Notes: a model not told the origin generated them from the letters alone. A stretch of DNA of 50,791 nt from Sulfolobaceae archaeon (GCA_028277025.1 JAPYVG010000010.1:1-50791), one strand, 5' to 3'; shown: positions 37,019 through 45,676, numbered from the stretch's first letter. Program-made: numbers and translations.

Positions 37019-38017
37019 TTGCCAGAATATGACATGATAGTTGTAGGAGGAGGGCCTGTAGGACTATATGCTACTTTTTATGCCGGATTAAGGGACATGA
37101 AAGCGCTATTAATAGATGCGCAAGACGAACTCGGAGGACAACTAGTTACATTGTATCCAGAAAAAATGGTTTATGATGTAGGTGGGTTCCCTGGAATTTT
37201 AGCATACGATTTAGCCCAGAATTTAATTGAGCAGGCAAAGATGTTTTCTCCAGATATTAGATCAAAGGAATGGGCAGATACGCTTGAGAGAACTGAAGAT
37301 AATATGTGGGTTATAAGGACTGATAAAGGAAATTCTTTTAAGACTAAAACCGTTTTGATCGCAGCTGGTATTGGCAGGATTACTCCGTCAAGATTAGGTG
37401 CTAAAGGTGAATTGGAATACGAAAATAAAGGAGTTTACTATACGGTTAGAAGAAAAAAGGATTTTGAGGGTAAGAGGGTTTTAATTGTTGGCGGTGGTGA
37501 TTCAGCAGTAGATTGGGCTTTAACGTTAGCACCAATAGCCAAGTCAGTAACTTTAATACATAGAAGGGATCAGTTTAGGGCTCACGAGAGGAGCGTTAAG
37601 CAATTATTCCAAGTAGCCACGGTTTATACTTGGCACGAATTAAAAGAAGTTAAAGGCGATGGGAATAAAGTGACACAAGCAGTAATATTTGACAATAGGA
37701 CTAAAGAGGAGAAAGTGCTAGATGTTGATGCAGTAATAATAAGTATTGGTCATAAGGGAGATCTGGGAAATATGTTAAAGTGGGGATTAAACATGAAAGG
37801 GAGGGACATAATAGTTAATGCTAGAATGGAGACAAATCTGCCAGGGGTATATGCTGCTGGTGATATTGCTGCTCAAGAGGGGGCTCCTAAACTAGCGTTA
37901 ATTGCGGTCGGTTTTGGTCAGGCTGCTATAGCTGTTAGTGTAGCTAAGAAGTATATAGATCCTAATGCGTCATTATTTGCTGGACATAGCTCAGAAATGG
38001 ACAAGTTTAAGAAGTGA
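37019..38017 (+). CDS. Ferredoxin-NADP reductase (thioredoxin-reductase-like flavoprotein)
   Basis: Two dinucleotide motifs are present: [17 protein letters not shown] for FAD and [20 protein letters not shown] for [25 protein letters not shown] is the C-terminal FAD motif. The redox CXXC of thioredoxin reductases is absent, as in archaeal ferredoxin-NADP reductases of the TrxR-like type. By memory it is close to the structurally studied Sulfurisphaera tokodaii enzyme, which transfers electrons between NADPH and ferredoxin or flavins. The start is TTG, preceded by a Shine-Dalgarno-like GAGGGG, because ATG codons nearby are in other frames. Confidence 0.9.
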   Translation: MPEYDMIVVGGGPVGLYATFYAGLRDMKALLIDAQDELGGQLVTLYPEKMVYDVGGFPGILAYDLAQNLIEQAKMFSPDIRSKEWADTLERTEDNMWVIRTDKGNSFKTKTVLIAAGIGRITPSRLGAKGELEYENKGVYYTVRRKKDFEGKRVLIVGGGDSAVDWALTLAPIAKSVTLIHRRDQFRAHERSVKQLFQVATVYTWHELKEVKGDGNKVTQAVIFDNRTKEEKVLDVDAVIISIGHKGDLGNMLKWGLNMKGRDIIVNARMETNLPGVYAAGDIAAQEGAPKLALIAVGFGQAAIAVSVAKKYIDPNASLFAGHSSEMDKFKK

Positions 38018-38035
38018 TTTTTTATAACTTTTTAT

Positions 38036-38779
38036 GTGCGAAAGACTCCTAGATTAAGTGAGATAATTAAAGGGGTTAGAAGTTATTATATTATCGGAGA
38101 TATTGCATTAGTATCTCCCAAGGTAGAGGTTAATAAAGAGGAGTTGGCAAAGGCTCTGATTGGTATTAATCCTCATATTAAAACTGTGTTTATTAGAAAG
38201 AAAGTAAGTGGGGAGTTAAGGATTAATGATTTAGAGTTCGCCGGTGGAGAATATAAGACTGAAACTATTTATAAAGAGGATGGCCTAAAATTTAAGGTTG
38301 ATATAAGTAAGGTTTACGTCAACCCTTCTTTGGCTAGTGAGAGGAGTAGACTTGAAAGTGAGATAGAATGTGGTAAGTTATTTGATGCCTTCACGGGTTA
38401 TGGCCCCATTGCAATGCATTTGGCAAGAAAATGTAATTATGTAGTGGCTGGTGACCTGAATCTTGATGGTTTAAAGTTACTTCAGGATTCAATAAGATTA
38501 AACAAGCTTAAGGGGCATATTGATGTAGTAAATTATGATGCCCACCTCTTACCTTTTCGTGCTAAAGTGTTCGATTTATGCATAGCAGACAATCCTACTA
38601 TGATAGATGAATTTAAAGAGGAAGTGTGCAGAGTATGTAGGCATGTTATATTTTATATTTTAGCTAAAAACGAAAAGGAGGCTTCAGAGAGAATTGGTAA
38701 TACTCAATGGGTTAAAGTTAACGATTATTCTAAGGAGCTCTTCATCTTTAAGGGGAGAATCACTTGCAATGATATATAG
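38036..38779 (+). CDS. Trm5/Taw22-like tRNA (guanine-N1) methyltransferase
   Basis: The D1-like segment SYYIIGDIALVSP and the SAM-binding KLFDAFTGYGPIAMHLARK match the Trm5 family, which methylates G37 of tRNA or makes wyosine intermediates. The catalytic-motif region reads ADNPTMIDEF, with NP but not the usual NLP or NPP, so this may be a divergent paralogue. The start is a GTG. Its last 96 bases are antisense to the DUF371 gene. Confidence 0.8.
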   Translation: MRKTPRLSEIIKGVRSYYIIGDIALVSPKVEVNKEELAKALIGINPHIKTVFIRKKVSGELRINDLEFAGGEYKTETIYKEDGLKFKVDISKVYVNPSLASERSRLESEIECGKLFDAFTGYGPIAMHLARKCNYVVAGDLNLDGLKLLQDSIRLNKLKGHIDVVNYDAHLLPFRAKVFDLCIADNPTMIDEFKEEVCRVCRHVIFYILAKNEKEASERIGNTQWVKVNDYSKELFIFKGRITCNDI

Positions 38780-39178
38780 CTTTGCTTCGGTGCCTTTTCT
38801 TAACTCATCAATTAAGTCCCTTCTTATGTCTTTTGAAGCCTTATCGGCTTTTATCATAATTGTAGAATCAGAAATAAAATCCGATTTCCTGATGATTATT
38901 TTCTGAGGATTAGTAAGGCTTAATTTACTAGATCCTCTTCCATGTATTATGTCTATTTTATCGTTTACTTGAATAACACAATATACATAACTCTCATCTT
39001 TTTGAATTAACTGTTTAACGTTATCATTCAGATCTTTAGCACCTTTACTGCTCATAATTCCTATAATACAATCACCTCTTGGGGTCAAGTAGTTATCTTT
39101 AGTTATCTCTAATGTAGTCTTATGATAAGCTTTAACGTTTCTATGACCCTTAGCTATTATTAAATCAATCGCGTACAT
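38684..39178 (-). CDS. DUF371-family protein
   Basis: The N-terminal GHRNVKAYHKTTLEITKDNY followed by LTPRGDCIIGIMSS is the DUF371 signature. Function is unknown. Its position beside rRNA- and tRNA-modifying genes suggests a role in RNA metabolism. It overlaps the convergent Trm5-like gene by 96 bases and the upstream YhbY-like gene by 14 bases. Confidence 0.88.
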   Translation of the reverse strand: MYAIDLIIAKGHRNVKAYHKTTLEITKDNYLTPRGDCIIGIMSSKGAKDLNDNVKQLIQKDESYVYCVIQVNDKIDIIHGRGSSKLSLTNPQKIIIRKSDFISDSTIMIKADKASKDIRRDLIDELRKGTEAKLYIIASDSPLKDEELLRIIVNFNPLSITNSL

Positions 39179-39440
39179 CTTCTTTTGCCAAAATGAATGT
39201 ATATCCTCTAACCTCTATTAGTTTAGCGTTTAGCTTTTTCGCCATGTCCCTCGCAAACTCCCTCCTATCTTCTACATCTATTCCGATTTTTATTTTAACT
39301 ACTTTATGGTCTTTAAGCCTTCTCTCTATTTCTTTTAATACCCCTTCAGTCAGGCCGTTTTTGCCTATCCTTACATCCGCATGTCTAGCCTTTACTCTCT
39401 TTATCAATTCTTTTAAGCTGGTATCTTCTGACCCAACCAC
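39165..39440 (-). CDS. YhbY/CRM-domain RNA-binding protein
   Basis: ARHADVRIGKNGLTEGVLKE and the KIKIGIDVEDRREFARDMAK segment are typical of the CRM/YhbY fold, which binds pre-50S ribosomal RNA. The GTG start (39438-39440) overlaps the RNase P gene's 3' part by 56 bases in another frame. It is followed by DUF371 in the same operon. Confidence 0.87.
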   Translation of the reverse strand: MVGSEDTSLKELIKRVKARHADVRIGKNGLTEGVLKEIERRLKDHKVVKIKIGIDVEDRREFARDMAKKLNAKLIEVRGYTFILAKEDVRD

Positions 39441-39702
39441 ATAATAAACATGTTCTCACTAATACTTTATTTTTTATCCTCCTTCTCTCAGTTAACCCTA
39501 TAATTAGAGGAATATGGCATTTTCTACATATTAATCTTTTATATTTTCTAGGTATTTTAAACTTAAGCTTGCTTGAGTATCTTAACGCTAAGTTCACATA
39601 TTCTCTGGCCAGCTCGTATTCGCCTTGTCTGGTTAGTTCGATTGCCATTTCTATTAGTTCGATTGCCCTTCTCTTATACACCTTTATGTTTTTTACTTTC
39701 AC
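39385..39702 (-). CDS. rnp4: RNase P protein component Rpp21 (Rnp4)
   Basis: The 105-residue protein has a basic helical N-terminus and four zinc-binding cysteines in RLICRKCHIPL and VRTCLLCGWVRRYQL. Rpp21 helps mature the 5' ends of tRNAs. It is the first gene of a minus-strand operon with YhbY and DUF371 and is divergent from nep1 by only 17 bases. Confidence 0.93.
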   Translation of the reverse strand: MKVKNIKVYKRRAIELIEMAIELTRQGEYELAREYVNLALRYSSKLKFKIPRKYKRLICRKCHIPLIIGLTERRRIKNKVLVRTCLLCGWVRRYQLKRIDKESKG

Positions 39703-39719
39703 ATTTTTTCTGATGTCAT

Positions 39720-40379
39720 ATGAAGATTAATTTAATTTTACTTGACTCCTCATTAGAGCTAGTACCATTAGAGATAATTAACCATCCAGCTGTAGTTAAA
39801 AATGCTAGAAGGAGAGGAAAAGATCCTAAGTATACTTTACTAGACGTTTCTCTTCATTACCATGCCATGAAAGATCTCCCAAATAGGGAGAAGAGGGGAA
39901 GACCAGATATAGTTCATTTAGCTTTACTAAACTTTTTAACCATAGAAGAACCGATTAAGGGTGAGGTTTACATACATACGATCGATGGTAAGATAATACA
40001 TGTTAATAGTAATACGAGACTTCCCAAGAATTATAATAGGTTTGTTGGTTTAATCGAACAGCTATTCCAATTCGGGAAAGTTCCAGTGGATTCAGACGAG
40101 CCTTTTCTTCAAATAGAGAGTTTAAAGTTAAGAGATTTAAAAAAGAAGTACAAGCTAGCTGTTTTAAGCGAAGAAGGTAAAAGAGTTTCGCCAGAAAGAA
40201 TATGTGAATTAGGGGATGATTGGTTAATAGGTGTAGGAGCCTTTCCTCATGGGGATTTCTCTGAGGAAGTAAAAGAGGTTGCTGACGAGTTTTACTCAAT
40301 CAGTAATTACATCTTAGAAACTCATCAAGTAATTTGCAGAATAACCTCGGCTTGTTTGAAGTTATTAGGTTGGCCATGA
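39720..40379 (+). CDS. nep1: Nep1/Emg1 pseudouridine N1-methyltransferase
   Basis: The 219-residue SPOUT protein has RRRGKDPKYTLLDVSLHYHA, KRGRPDIVHLALLNFL, HVNSNTRLPKNYNRFVGLIE and GAFPHGDFSEEVKEV, all diagnostic for Nep1, the rRNA pseudouridine N1-methyltransferase that assists small-subunit assembly. It is divergent from rnp4 and its end overlaps the next minus-strand gene by 15 bases. Confidence 0.96.
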   Translation: MKINLILLDSSLELVPLEIINHPAVVKNARRRGKDPKYTLLDVSLHYHAMKDLPNREKRGRPDIVHLALLNFLTIEEPIKGEVYIHTIDGKIIHVNSNTRLPKNYNRFVGLIEQLFQFGKVPVDSDEPFLQIESLKLRDLKKKYKLAVLSEEGKRVSPERICELGDDWLIGVGAFPHGDFSEEVKEVADEFYSISNYILETHQVICRITSACLKLLGWP

Positions 40380-40949
40380 TTTCTTTATTTTCGCTTTTAT
40401 AAAAATTATCCCCCCTGGAGATGGTGTGAGGGTTTCGATTTCAAACCCGTATTCTTCCAGGATTTTTTTAACTATTAATGATGCACAAGAAGTTGACTCT
40501 ATTCCGAATCCGCTCCCAGTTATTCTTATTTCTATTGATTCGGAATTTTGTCTTATTGAGATGTCTTTAACTGGTAATATCTCTTTAAGTTTAGAGTAAA
40601 TTTCAAGTACGTCTGCTATTGTATTAGCTTTAGTCTTTAAGTATGAAGCTAATTGTAAACCAGTAGTTTCACATACTTCGAGAGTCTTTTTCTGATCTGC
40701 CGAATATGCTATTTTAACTAAATTTTCTAAATACCAGACAGTAACTGGTATTATCTCTAAATCTTTCGTAGTTCTATAATATTCAACTAATGAGGAAAGT
40801 GTCTCAGAGTCTCCCCCTTCTTTTAGTATTTCAAGTATTGCTTTCAGAGCGATATTAGTTATTGCGTACATAGTATAGCCTCTCTTTTTAACCTCTTGTT
40901 CTAGCTCTTCGATTATTTCAGCGTCTGCAGCAACGTTAACCCTAGGCAA
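40365..40949 (-). CDS. Uncharacterised protein with RHH-like N-terminus (194 aa)
   Basis: Residues 1-45 (MPRVNVAADAEIIEELEQEV then KKRGYTMYAITNIALKAIL) resemble a ribbon-helix-helix DNA-binding unit. The rest is alpha/beta with IRITGSGFGIESTSCASLIV near the end. I do not recognise the family. It converges on nep1. Confidence 0.65.
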   Translation of the reverse strand: MPRVNVAADAEIIEELEQEVKKRGYTMYAITNIALKAILEILKEGGDSETLSSLVEYYRTTKDLEIIPVTVWYLENLVKIAYSADQKKTLEVCETTGLQLASYLKTKANTIADVLEIYSKLKEILPVKDISIRQNSESIEIRITGSGFGIESTSCASLIVKKILEEYGFEIETLTPSPGGIIFIKAKIKKSWPT

Positions 40950-41021
40950 TTAGACACCACAATTATTAATGTTTAAAAAAGGTATTTAATAGCTTATCTT
41001 AACAAATTTTGCTTATTTGAT

Positions 41022-41174
41022 TTAAGAATGCGGTGAGAAAGCAATCACGTCAAATATTATAAAAAGTATTAGGGCGATTATAAAGCCTCCGAGATACCAA
41101 TTATCATATTTGAATAATGCCTTTATTAAATCTCCCAAAGATGTAATCTCCGCTTCATCTTTCCTTTCGGCCAT
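41022..41174 (-). CDS. Small single-span membrane protein (50 aa)
   Basis: A short frame begins MAERKDEAEITSLGDLIKAL and continues with a hydrophobic helix (YLGGFIIALILFIIFDVIAF) and the end SPHS. A Shine-Dalgarno sequence AAGGTGAT lies just before the ATG, which supports translation. The charged N-terminus and single C-terminal span suggest a tail-anchored protein. It is reminiscent of Sec61-beta in layout but I could not match its sequence. It is too short for many gene finders. Confidence 0.65.
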   Translation of the reverse strand: MAERKDEAEITSLGDLIKALFKYDNWYLGGFIIALILFIIFDVIAFSPHS

Positions 41175-41218
41175 ATTATCACCTTACTTTAATACTTTTG
41201 AATGATCATTAATAAATT

Positions 41219-42256
41219 TTAATCATAAATAGGTAAAAATAAATCATAAGGCCCGTTTTGATCTGTGAATAGATATTTTGATTTAACTGTAAGTATTTCA
41301 TATCCTAAATTTTCTAGGTTCTTAATCAAGTTATTATCAGTTTCTTTTATAATCAATCTTTTTCCAATCACTAGAAAAGATAAAATACCTTTTGAGATCT
41401 CTCCCTGGTTTATATCTATCAATCTCATTTTATTTTCATTTACTAGAAAATTATATAAGTTGTCTTTACGCTTAAAGACATATTCTCCTTTTTCGTTTAA
41501 CACATATATGTGTAAATCACTATTTTCTAGAAAATTTTTGTTAGAGATTAAGTAATCGTTTAAAAACCTTAAGCTTCTACTTAATGGTAAAGTTATATAT
41601 GGTGAATATATCTCTCCTAATATACTATATTTGAATTCAAATAATGAGGTAACCCCTTCCACGTTAGTTCTTTGGCCTATTTCAGCTAACAAAATGTTTT
41701 GTGTTGTAACCACGTCTCTAAAATCAATAATTGATGGTGGATATTCTATTTTTAATGGTTCCTTATTAATTATCTCCTTTAGAGCTTCGTAAAGTAATAA
41801 TATTTCTATTTTAGGTACATGTATTGAAGGATGTCCTATAGCTATTTTTTCTTTGTCGCAAAACGTAAACTTTCTTAGCCATAATAAGTCCCCTAGGATT
41901 TTTTCGGAGAAAATTCTAACTTTTTGACTTCCATGGAAAAATATGATAGGGTTAAGAATTATTAGCTTACACAAGGTTTCTTTGTCTTCGTTTATTATGT
42001 GATTTATAATATAATCTTTATCAATTTTTTCTTCATATTCAACTTTTATTTCCTTCATTACTAAATCTCGTAGAGTTGAATAGGATATAATGCTACAAAG
42101 TTCTATTACATTTACATTTTTTTGCAATATACTTAAAACTTCCTCAAATTCCTCCTTAATTTTCGAAGAAACTGAAAAATTGTTAAAGCCAAAGTCAAAG
42201 GGATTTATACTTATTAATTCCCATAACCTTGGGTTAAAAAATAATAATCTTACCAT
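41219..42256 (-). CDS. Degenerate arginine-deiminase-fold protein
   Basis: The 345 residues follow the guanidino-modifying (arginine deiminase) fold by eye. ILLAEIGQRTNVEGVTSLFE matches the GISERTN region, LIKNLENLGYEILTVKSKYL matches the C-terminal strand-helix-strand, and NGPYDLFLPIYD matches the terminal GGPRCMSMPL motif. The catalytic Cys of that last motif is Asp here, and the conserved EGGD and HXD catalytic motifs are not seen. A catalytically dead or repurposed member is likely. It shares a promoter region with the divergent HTH gene at 42310. Confidence 0.6.
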   Translation of the reverse strand: MVRLLFFNPRLWELISINPFDFGFNNFSVSSKIKEEFEEVLSILQKNVNVIELCSIISYSTLRDLVMKEIKVEYEEKIDKDYIINHIINEDKETLCKLIILNPIIFFHGSQKVRIFSEKILGDLLWLRKFTFCDKEKIAIGHPSIHVPKIEILLLYEALKEIINKEPLKIEYPPSIIDFRDVVTTQNILLAEIGQRTNVEGVTSLFEFKYSILGEIYSPYITLPLSRSLRFLNDYLISNKNFLENSDLHIYVLNEKGEYVFKRKDNLYNFLVNENKMRLIDINQGEISKGILSFLVIGKRLIIKETDNNLIKNLENLGYEILTVKSKYLFTDQNGPYDLFLPIYD

Positions 42257-42309
42257 TGAGGAGTTTATACATTTATTTATATAAAAGTGTGTCTATCTTA
42301 TTAAATAAA
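42257..42309. promoter_or_regulatory. Divergent promoter region with shared TATA-like box
   Basis: The run TTTATTTATATAAAAG (42269-42284) contains TATA-like sequence in both directions. It is about 19-28 bases from the ATG of the deiminase-like gene and about 26-41 bases from the ATG at 42310. Regulation of one gene would affect the other. Confidence 0.5.
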
Positions 42310-42972
42310 ATGCATAGTACTTTAGTCAAGCAAATTAGAGTAATAGGGTATAATATAAAATTACTCTCATATACACTTAAGATTCCAGATAATGAAATTA
42401 TTAAAGCTTTAAAAGAAATAAAAAATTTGAAAATTTCTCCAATAAAGAAGGTTGAAAAAATAGATATAGGGGATTTAAGGCCTAATAATGTTATAAGGGT
42501 CAATATAAAAGGAGATAAGGCCTTACTGTCTGAGGGAAAGTTCAAGGTAGTAGAAATTAGAAATTACTCTGGTAAGCCAGATGAGTACGATTTTAAGAAC
42601 GATAAATGGATCCCTAATTATGATGTTAAGGCTGATTATGTGTCTATTCCCATTACTGAGTTTAATACAAATGCGAAAATAAAGGGAAAAATTAAGACGT
42701 TAATAAATAATCTAAATGTTAGAAGTTTTATAGTAGATTATGGGAAAAGAGATTTCTTTATCGACATAATAACGCTAGATAAGGATGTGAGCTCCTCCTT
42801 AGAGTATTTTCCCTTTATTAGATACGGAATAAGTTCGGTAAGTGAGGAGGGGATAAAGGTATTTTTTAACGAACTATTTTTGCCAGAGGAGTATTTAAAC
42901 GTCGTAATAAAAAGTATCTCTTATATGTGCGAATCTGCAGAGTACTGTGAAACTCTTATCTCGCTTAAATAA
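42310..42972 (+). CDS. Putative HTH regulator (220 aa), paralogue of 34385-35284
   Basis: The N-terminus has a helix-turn-helix-like segment, LLSYTLKIPDNEIIKALKEI. VVEIRNYSGKPDEYDFKNDK is matched in the 299-residue protein at 34385-35284 by the common pattern E-I-x5-K-x3-Y-D-F-x3-K-W-I-x-N. I chose the second in-frame ATG (MHSTLVKQIRV) because it lies about 26 bases after the TATA-like box. The longer frame overlaps the divergent gene. The target of regulation could be the neighbouring deiminase-like gene. Confidence 0.6.
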   Translation: MHSTLVKQIRVIGYNIKLLSYTLKIPDNEIIKALKEIKNLKISPIKKVEKIDIGDLRPNNVIRVNIKGDKALLSEGKFKVVEIRNYSGKPDEYDFKNDKWIPNYDVKADYVSIPITEFNTNAKIKGKIKTLINNLNVRSFIVDYGKRDFFIDIITLDKDVSSSLEYFPFIRYGISSVSEEGIKVFFNELFLPEEYLNVVIKSISYMCESAEYCETLISLK

Positions 42973-43831
42973 GATCAATATGTAAAACCTTAGGTAGAAT
43001 TCCTCTTTCTGCGGTAATCTCATAGAACTTTTGTAATCCTTTCTTTACTTCTTCTAACGGTACATTATATTCTTGTATATCGGCCCATATAGTATTCTTA
43101 ATTATTTCCTCGTCAATTCGTTCTTTATGAGCTTCAGCCATAATTTCTGCGTCTTTCTTTATAATTTCATCAAGATGCTTCTCAGCGTAATGCTTGCTCT
43201 TCACATACGCTTCTTTGAACTTTAGTGCAATTTCTTTCCCTAAATCTTTATTAATAACTACTGTACCTAAAGGCATCGGAACATTACCAGCTAGTTGCTT
43301 CCATAAGTCCCACATACTTGTTACCTTGTAAACATTAATTCCGAGCTTCTGTAAGGCATACATCATCTTTATTTCATGAACTGCCACTAACACATCCCCT
43401 TCTTTTCCTAATGCCTTTATTTCATCAAGTACTTTCTTGACAATAACTAGTCTTCTGTACTTTCCAATCAGAAGCCTGTAAAGCGTATATGCCGTAGTGT
43501 TATGTCCGTGCACTACTACTCTTGAGTTTGGCAAGTCTTCTAATTTTAATGGGGAAGTAGAGATCACGGGCATTCCAGTTATTCCATCAATTGCTGAGGC
43601 GACTGCTTCACTTAAAATATAATAGTCGTTTTGTATATAGGGATACATTGCGGCAGAAGGTACTGCAACATCTACTTCCTTTTTTAAAACCTTCTCGTTA
43701 GTATCTTGTACAGTAGAAATTATCTCGAATTCGAGATTTATTCCCTCTGGTTTTACTTTTCCCTCAATTAGAGGTATGAATGGATATAGGTCTCCAGAAT
43801 CTGCTAATGGACCAACTTTTATTGTTACCAT
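42965..43831 (-). CDS. MqnD/MqnA-like periplasmic-binding-fold enzyme
   Basis: The 288 residues include DVAVPSAAMYPYIQNDYYIL and GNVPMPLGTVVINKDLGKE, resembling the dehypoxanthine-futalosine or 1,4-dihydroxy-6-naphthoate synthase (MqnA/MqnD) family of menaquinone synthesis. Sulfolobales make caldariellaquinone, not menaquinone, so a related but different role is possible. No other Mqn gene is visible in the window. Its 3' end overlaps the HTH gene by eight bases. Confidence 0.75.
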   Translation of the reverse strand: MVTIKVGPLADSGDLYPFIPLIEGKVKPEGINLEFEIISTVQDTNEKVLKKEVDVAVPSAAMYPYIQNDYYILSEAVASAIDGITGMPVISTSPLKLEDLPNSRVVVHGHNTTAYTLYRLLIGKYRRLVIVKKVLDEIKALGKEGDVLVAVHEIKMMYALQKLGINVYKVTSMWDLWKQLAGNVPMPLGTVVINKDLGKEIALKFKEAYVKSKHYAEKHLDEIIKKDAEIMAEAHKERIDEEIIKNTIWADIQEYNVPLEEVKKGLQKFYEITAERGILPKVLHIDLI

Positions 43832-43859
43832 AATGGTATAATTTATATGATGAATAAAA

Positions 43860-44372
43860 ATGTTTGTAGCAGTGGGTTCAACAAATAAGGCTAAAGTTGA
43901 AGCAGTTATGGAGGCCTTAAAGATAATAGGGTTACAAGCTGAAGTAATTCCAGTTAAGGTAGATTCCGGTGTTTCTCCTCAACCCTTTTGTCATGAAACT
44001 TTCGTTGGTGCAAAAAATAGGGCCTATAAAGCTTTAAAAGAGACCAAAGCCGATATCGGTATTGGAATAGAAGGTGGCACATTTTTCTTTGAGGGGAAAA
44101 TGTTGGCCTTTGCAGTAGTTTATGCTGCGGGTAAAGATGGTACTGAGAATTTCTCTTTTTCGACGTCGTTTACTTTGCCAATAAATATGGTATCATTGTT
44201 AATTAAGGGGTTTGAGCTCGGTGAGGCTACAGATATAATTTTCTCTACGAAGGGAAGCAAACAATATGAAGGTGCTATAGGGTATTTAACTAAAGTTATA
44301 ACTAGAAAGGAACTTTATGTACAACCAGTAATTGCTGCACTTTATCCATTTTATAACAAGATTGATTCATGA
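43860..44372 (+). CDS. DUF84/YjjX-type inosine/xanthosine triphosphatase
   Basis: FVAVGSTNKAKVEAVMEAL, VSPQPFCHETFVGAKNRAYK and GIGIEGGTFFFEGKMLAF match the DUF84 house-cleaning NTPase family, which removes non-canonical ITP and XTP. The 170 residues are usual length. The 184 bases after the stop hold no gene, only short inverted repeats. Confidence 0.9.
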   Translation: MFVAVGSTNKAKVEAVMEALKIIGLQAEVIPVKVDSGVSPQPFCHETFVGAKNRAYKALKETKADIGIGIEGGTFFFEGKMLAFAVVYAAGKDGTENFSFSTSFTLPINMVSLLIKGFELGEATDIIFSTKGSKQYEGAIGYLTKVITRKELYVQPVIAALYPFYNKIDS

Positions 44373-44556
44373 ATTTACCGGTTCTAATTACCGTAATTAA
44401 TGGTAAAATAGCTTTAAGCTAGTAAATCTCTTTAGATTACTAATTACATCTTCTTTTTTAACTAATGTAATTCAAATCTTTTAACAGTGAATATTGACGT
44501 AATTAAAGAGAAAAAGAAAATTGAATGTAATCCTAAAAATCTATTTTTATCCCGTT

Positions 44557-45198
44557 TTAACTTCTCTTCGCCAAAGATGCGAATAAGTAACCCAGTTCTG
44601 GTAATTTGACAGTATCATGCTCGTTGGGCCTTGGAACTGTGGATAAGTATACTCCGTATTCTTCATGAGTTTTTCCCTTAGGCTCTCCGTAAGGTGAGAA
44701 GATTATGAAGTCTTCAACTTTATTTACTACTTCTCTCACAAAACTGTCGATCTCGCTATAAATTTCACATTTATTAGCACTTCCGTCTGTTTGTAAAATT
44801 CTGTCTAGTGCTGTTATATCCGCGATTACGGGCTTATCATCAATAACACTGAAGATTGCTTCTTTAACCTTACTTATTTCTTCTTTTACGCTAACTGAGG
44901 AAGTATATGGAATACTTACTTCACCAAAAGTAGGATTTGTAATCGGTATGTTTATTAATACAGCGTTAGTGAGTTTAACTACTTTTAATTCTGGAACCTC
45001 TTTCAAAAAGCTGTTTATATCAGATACGTTTTCCATTTGTAATATACTAAGCCAAGACGGTGTGGGATGAGAATTTAATGTCTTATTAGCAACGACCCCC
45101 CTAAAAGTGCTACTAAATAACATTAATAGAGTTCTAGGATTACATTTCATGAAGCTTGAATAACTTAATGCATCGATTCCTAGTAACAACGGTTTCAT
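44557..45198 (-). CDS. Alkaline phosphatase superfamily-like protein (shortened)
   Basis: The N-terminal LLLGIDALSYSSF and SHPTPSWLSI resemble the metal-binding Asp and nucleophilic Thr region of type I phosphodiesterases. The later IIFSPYGEPKGKTHEEYGVY resembles the D-H motif block but lacks the clear ligands. The protein is only about half usual length, so activity is doubtful. The ATG at 45198 was chosen, preceded by Shine-Dalgarno-like AGGTGAG. It follows the thioredoxin gene with a near overlap. Confidence 0.55.
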   Translation of the reverse strand: MKPLLLGIDALSYSSFMKCNPRTLLMLFSSTFRGVVANKTLNSHPTPSWLSILQMENVSDINSFLKEVPELKVVKLTNAVLINIPITNPTFGEVSIPYTSSVSVKEEISKVKEAIFSVIDDKPVIADITALDRILQTDGSANKCEIYSEIDSFVREVVNKVEDFIIFSPYGEPKGKTHEEYGVYLSTVPRPNEHDTVKLPELGYLFASLAKRS

Positions 45199-45199
45199 T

Positions 45200-45610
45200 T
45201 CACTCACCTAAAAGTGCTTTAATTCTGGTTTCAATTTCTTCTCTTGGGACCGCACCTATAACTTCATCAACTGGTTCTCCGTTCTTGAAGAATATTACTG
45301 TGGGTAAACTCATAACACCGTAACGTGAAGCTATTTCTGGCTCTTCGTCACTATTAACTTTTCCAAATCCAACTTGAGGATAGTCTTGTGCTAACTCCTC
45401 AATTATAGGGGCTAAAATTAAACATGGTGCACACCATTCTGCCCAGAAGTCAACTACAGCTACCTTATGTGATGATATGAAATTATCAAAGTCTTTGGTA
45501 GTCAAATGAAAGACCTTCCCTCTCTCCTCTTCTTTCTTCCCTTCTTTTAGGAGTTTCTTTGCTTTCTCTTCCAATAGTTTTTGCAATTCTGGGTCTTCTT
45601 CTCCGTTCAT
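45200..45610 (-). CDS. trx: Thioredoxin
   Basis: The active-site WCAPC sits in VVDFWAEWCAPCLILAPIIE, and the conserved cis-Pro is in SLPTVIFFKNGEPVDEVIGA. A 40-residue charged, helical N-terminal extension (EEDPELQKLLEEKAKKLLKE) is unusual compared with the 100-residue thioredoxins. The gene precedes the phosphatase-like gene in a likely operon. Confidence 0.94.
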   Translation of the reverse strand: MNGEEDPELQKLLEEKAKKLLKEGKKEEERGKVFHLTTKDFDNFISSHKVAVVDFWAEWCAPCLILAPIIEELAQDYPQVGFGKVNSDEEPEIASRYGVMSLPTVIFFKNGEPVDEVIGAVPREEIETRIKALLGE

Positions 45611-45676
45611 GACTCTCTATATATTCTCGTTCTTATGCTTTTAAAAGTTTATTTTATCTATTTTTAAAAAACAATT

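Noticed and set aside
44373..44556. Short inverted repeats (TAGCTTTAAGCTA and GTAAATCT/AGATTAC) after the DUF84 gene
   Set aside because: Stems are weak and AT-rich with no boxes or guide matches, so I cannot call an RNA gene. At most a terminator-like hairpin.
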